Source: Flavobacteriales bacterium UBA6049
GTDB taxonomy: Bacteria; Bacteroidota; Bacteroidia; Flavobacteriales_G; Salibacteraceae
Direction of reading: 5' to 3'
NCBI GenBank assembly: GCA_002429085.1
Contig: DIYR01000010.1
Span: 1-26,432, forward strand
Length of the DNA stretch: 26,432 nt
Shown piece by piece: positions 23,727-26,432 of the stretch. The notes under the pieces are model-generated. The model saw nothing but the letters and a program-made list of their open reading frames with translations, was not told where the DNA came from and ran no database searches. The translations under genes were made by a program, and so were the position numbers. Positions within the stretch are counted from its first letter, which is position 1. Every line of letters begins with the position of its first letter.

Positions 23727-25784
23727 ATGCGGTATAGCGTTTTGGTTTTCCTCCTCTTATTTATTAAAGCTAATGCCGCTACAGGTAGTATTAAGAGTGA
23801 CCTGATATTTCTGAAACAATCACCAAGACTATTTCTTGACGAAATTCAAGCTGTTCGTTCCAATATTCTTAAGAGTAAGAATACAACAAGTAAAGATTCT
23901 CTTTTGGCAGAAATAGACCTACTAACAGTTAGTTATTATGAAACTGTAAATCAACCCGATTCGGCACTACTTTATTCCCTAAAAGCCATCAGCAAACTAG
24001 ATAAAAATTGGCCTATTGCTGCGTATACATATTCTTCAACTGCTAGATCATATCACGTCTTAAATAATCTGGAAAAAGCAAAATCCTATTTTGATACGGC
24101 ATTTACACTAACCAAACAACTAGGTGATCCTATATTGTTAACTGAACTGTATAGCAGTTTAGCAGTGCTCTACAGTGAATTACAAGATCGAGAAAGGGAG
24201 ATTGAGTACCTACAAAAAGGTCTACTTCTTGCCGATTCAATTCACTACACAGAAGAGCAAGCCACGATTCGTGTCAATTTATCTATTGCCTATGATGAAT
24301 CAAACCTTGTCGCTGAAGGTATTAGAGTTCTTCATGAAGCCATTACAATAGCAGAAGAGTTACCTAACAGCACTAATAAACGCAATATTCTTTCATATAT
24401 ATATGGAAACCTAGGTGACTTTTATGGTCAATTAGAAGAGTATGACACATCCAACATCTACCTAGAAAACGCTTTAATAAATATAGACGAAGAAGACTCT
24501 GTTATGCAAGCCTTCATCTATAATTCAATGGGCTTAAACTACAGTGATCAAGGTCAATACAATAAAGCATTTGAAAAACTGCAATTTGCCTATAACGTGT
24601 TTATAAAAACCAATGATGACATTGCCAAAGTTGCTACTGCAGTTTCTTATTCAGAAGCACTCTACAATACTCAACAACTAGAAGAAGCTAAAGACATTTG
24701 TAATGAAGGTTTACTTATCGCAGAAAAAATAAACGACTTAGATGGCTATATTGGACTTTATTACAATTTGAGTAAGATACACACATCATTAGGTCAAAGT
24801 GAAGAAGCAATTGAGGCTTTTGATAAGGCACTTGCATATAAAGACAGTGTAAGGGGGCGATTCTTAGACGAAGAAACAGCCCAAATGAAAGTCGAGCTGG
24901 ATCTTGTAAAGAAAGAACTAGAAAACAAAAGCTTGCGAGAGATCAATGATCAGAATACCAAAACAATCTCTAAAGGTTACACCATTACTTTACTTATCTC
25001 ATCTATAGTACTATTGTTATTGATACTCCTAGTGTTCGCTTATCACAATCAAAAACGTATAAATGAACAGAAAAACGAACTCTCTATTAATTACCAAAAC
25101 CTCCAAGAATCTATTCAGAATAACGAAAGACTAATTTCTCTCATATCTCATGATATTAGAGGACCAATTGCCTCATTAGAACAATTACTTCAGCTACACC
25201 AACAGGATCAGACGATGGATTCTGAAAAGGTAATATCACTATCTAAAGATTCCTTAACATCTATGAATACGTTAATTGGAGGACTACTAAACTGGGCAAG
25301 AAAGAAAGAGGGCTTGATTCATTTCAACCCTATGTACTTAAACATCTCGAAAGAAGTAAATAACACAACTAAGCTCTACAACCACCAATTAATGATCAAG
25401 AACATTGACCTCAACGTAAGTTTAGCTCCTAACGCTACTGTATTTGCGGATGAGAATATGCTCTTGACCATTTTGAGAAATGTATTAACCAATGCCATTA
25501 AATTCACACCAAAAGGTGGAACCATTCAACTGTCATACAAGAAAGGATCTGGCTTTGATATCATTTCGATAAGCGACAATGGTGTTGGGCTATCTGAGCA
25601 TGACCTAAACAAACTAAGAAAAGGGAATATAGACAGCAAAAAAGGCACGAATGACGAACTCGGCACTGGACTTGGGATATTACTTGTTAAAGATATGATG
25701 GAAGTTCATGGAGGCAAACTTGTTATCGATAGTACTGAAGGGAAAGGGAGTACATTCTCGTTGTATTTCCCATTCAAAACTTAA
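23727..25784 (+). CDS. TPR-containing sensor histidine kinase (downstream paralog)
   Basis: Same layout as its upstream neighbour: signal peptide (MRYSVLVFLLLFIKANA), periplasmic TPR repeats (for example YGNLGDFYGQLEEYDTSNIY), a single membrane helix (residues about 417-440), a coiled coil, then HisKA with LISHDIRGPIASLE and HATPase motifs NVLTNAIKFT, ISDNGVGLS and GTGLGILLVKDM. I chose the ATG at 23727 over the GTG at 23709: it gives a clean signal peptide, keeps the first residues aligned with the paralog, and places the phospho-acceptor His at residue 475, exactly as in the paralog. The frame from the GTG would add six residues. The likely role is envelope sensing; the ligand and partner regulator are unknown. 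Its stop codon overlaps that of the convergent gene. Confidence 0.9.
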   Translation: MRYSVLVFLLLFIKANAATGSIKSDLIFLKQSPRLFLDEIQAVRSNILKSKNTTSKDSLLAEIDLLTVSYYETVNQPDSALLYSLKAISKLDKNWPIAAYTYSSTARSYHVLNNLEKAKSYFDTAFTLTKQLGDPILLTELYSSLAVLYSELQDREREIEYLQKGLLLADSIHYTEEQATIRVNLSIAYDESNLVAEGIRVLHEAITIAEELPNSTNKRNILSYIYGNLGDFYGQLEEYDTSNIYLENALINIDEEDSVMQAFIYNSMGLNYSDQGQYNKAFEKLQFAYNVFIKTNDDIAKVATAVSYSEALYNTQQLEEAKDICNEGLLIAEKINDLDGYIGLYYNLSKIHTSLGQSEEAIEAFDKALAYKDSVRGRFLDEETAQMKVELDLVKKELENKSLREINDQNTKTISKGYTITLLISSIVLLLLILLVFAYHNQKRINEQKNELSINYQNLQESIQNNERLISLISHDIRGPIASLEQLLQLHQQDQTMDSEKVISLSKDSLTSMNTLIGGLLNWARKKEGLIHFNPMYLNISKEVNNTTKLYNHQLMIKNIDLNVSLAPNATVFADENMLLTILRNVLTNAIKFTPKGGTIQLSYKKGSGFDIISISDNGVGLSEHDLNKLRKGNIDSKKGTNDELGTGLGILLVKDMMEVHGGKLVIDSTEGKGSTFSLYFPFKT

Positions 25785-26432
25785 TCCTCTGGAGATCCAA
25801 ACTCTTCTAAACTGAGATTCGAGCCATCGAAAACGGCATAGGTGAAATCACTTACCCATTCGCCTAAGTTGATGTACCTAGAATTTGCACCAACTTCTAA
25901 ATCCATTGGATAATGGCGATGACCAAACACAAAATAATCGTAGTGCTCTTGTTTTAATTTTTCTTTCGCATAAATGGCCAACCACTCGTTTTCTTCACCT
26001 AGAAACTCTTTATCGCTTCCAGCATTAGCCAATCTGCTTTTACCAGAAAAATAGTTCGCTAAACCAATGCCAAAGTTAGGGTGCAACCGAGCAAAAGCCC
26101 ACTGACAGAACTTATTCCTAAATACCTTTTTGATAAACTTATAGCCATAATCCCCAGGCCCTAAACCATCACCATGACCAATAAAAAACTTCTTTCCGTT
26201 GTATTCTTTAATTACAGGATCTCGATGTAATTCTACACCAATTTCTTTGGGTAGGTAATCGAACATCCACATATCATGGTTTCCTGTAAATAAGTAAACA
26301 GGGACTCCTGAATCTGTTATTTCAGCAATCTTTCCAAGAATACGTACATAGCCTCTTGGAACTGCTGTTTTATACTCAAACCAGAAATCAAATAAATCAC
26401 CTAACAGATAAATAGCAGCCGCATCTTTTCGA
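25781..26432 (-). CDS. lpxH: UDP-2,3-diacylglucosamine diphosphatase-like metallophosphoesterase (LpxH-type), 5' end beyond window
   Basis: The frame stays open to the right edge, so the first 30-40 residues, including the expected DxH metal motif, are missing; 216 codons are visible. Metallophosphoesterase motifs appear in order: GDLFDFWFEY, GNHDMW, HGDGLGPGDYGYK and GHRHYP. The combination of GDLFDFW and GHRH with this length matches LpxH-type enzymes, which cleave UDP-2,3-diacylglucosamine to lipid X and UMP on the cytoplasmic face of the inner membrane in lipid A synthesis. An ATG at 26272 lies inside the conserved GNHDMW motif and is not the true start. The gene is convergent with the TPR kinase and shares a TTAA with it at the stop. 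Confidence 0.88.
   Translation of the reverse strand, partial: RKDAAAIYLLGDLFDFWFEYKTAVPRGYVRILGKIAEITDSGVPVYLFTGNHDMWMFDYLPKEIGVELHRDPVIKEYNGKKFFIGHGDGLGPGDYGYKFIKKVFRNKFCQWAFARLHPNFGIGLANYFSGKSRLANAGSDKEFLGEENEWLAIYAKEKLKQEHYDYFVFGHRHYPMDLEVGANSRYINLGEWVSDFTYAVFDGSNLSLEEFGSPED

Overview
The window looks like chromosomal DNA from a member of the Bacteroidota, probably Flavobacteriia-like. The base composition is AT-rich. The gene content fits: a giant SprB-repeat surface protein, a DPP5-type S9 peptidase, TPR-linked sensor kinases and a TlpA-like lipoprotein. Starts have almost no Shine-Dalgarno sequence, and several genes have a TAnnTTTG-type -7 element 27-31 nt before the start codon. I cannot assign a genus. 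I see no tRNA, rRNA, CRISPR array, transposase or phage gene.

Region 1 (1-8300, minus strand) is one uninterrupted reading frame of at least 2766 codons that runs off the left edge. It encodes a secreted giant protein: signal peptide, an N-terminal propeller-like domain, Ig-like domains, a tandem duplication of a unit of about 405 residues in which a propeller-like block sits inside an Ig-like domain, a third Ig-like domain with a different insert, and 16 complete SprB-type repeats plus the start of another. Its C-terminus, where a type IX secretion or gliding-motility anchor would be expected, is outside the window.

Region 2 (8301-10657) holds the terminator and gene for a periplasmic dipeptidyl-peptidase 5-like enzyme (minus strand), then a short divergent intergenic region.

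Region 3 (10658-19230, plus strand) is a compact housekeeping and envelope run: the site-2 protease RseP, an overlapping secreted protein of unknown function, a cation:proton antiporter, a NtrY-like sensor kinase, an enoyl-CoA hydratase, a polysaccharide flippase overlapping dUTPase, and a Bax-inhibitor-1 family membrane protein, closed by a strong hairpin terminator.

Region 4 (19242-25784, plus strand) carries a thioredoxin-fold lipoprotein that starts directly after that terminator, a small SpoIIAA/STAS-like protein, and two tandem paralogous TPR sensor histidine kinases with no response regulator beside them.

Region 5 (25781-26432, minus strand) is the 5'-truncated end of an LpxH-type UDP-2,3-diacylglucosamine hydrolase, convergent with the second kinase; their stop codons share one TTAA.

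The common theme is the cell envelope: surface adhesion, periplasmic proteolysis, regulated intramembrane proteolysis, glycan export, lipid A synthesis and envelope sensing. The most unusual item is the architecture of the giant surface protein. The rest is mostly recognisable Bacteroidota gene content.
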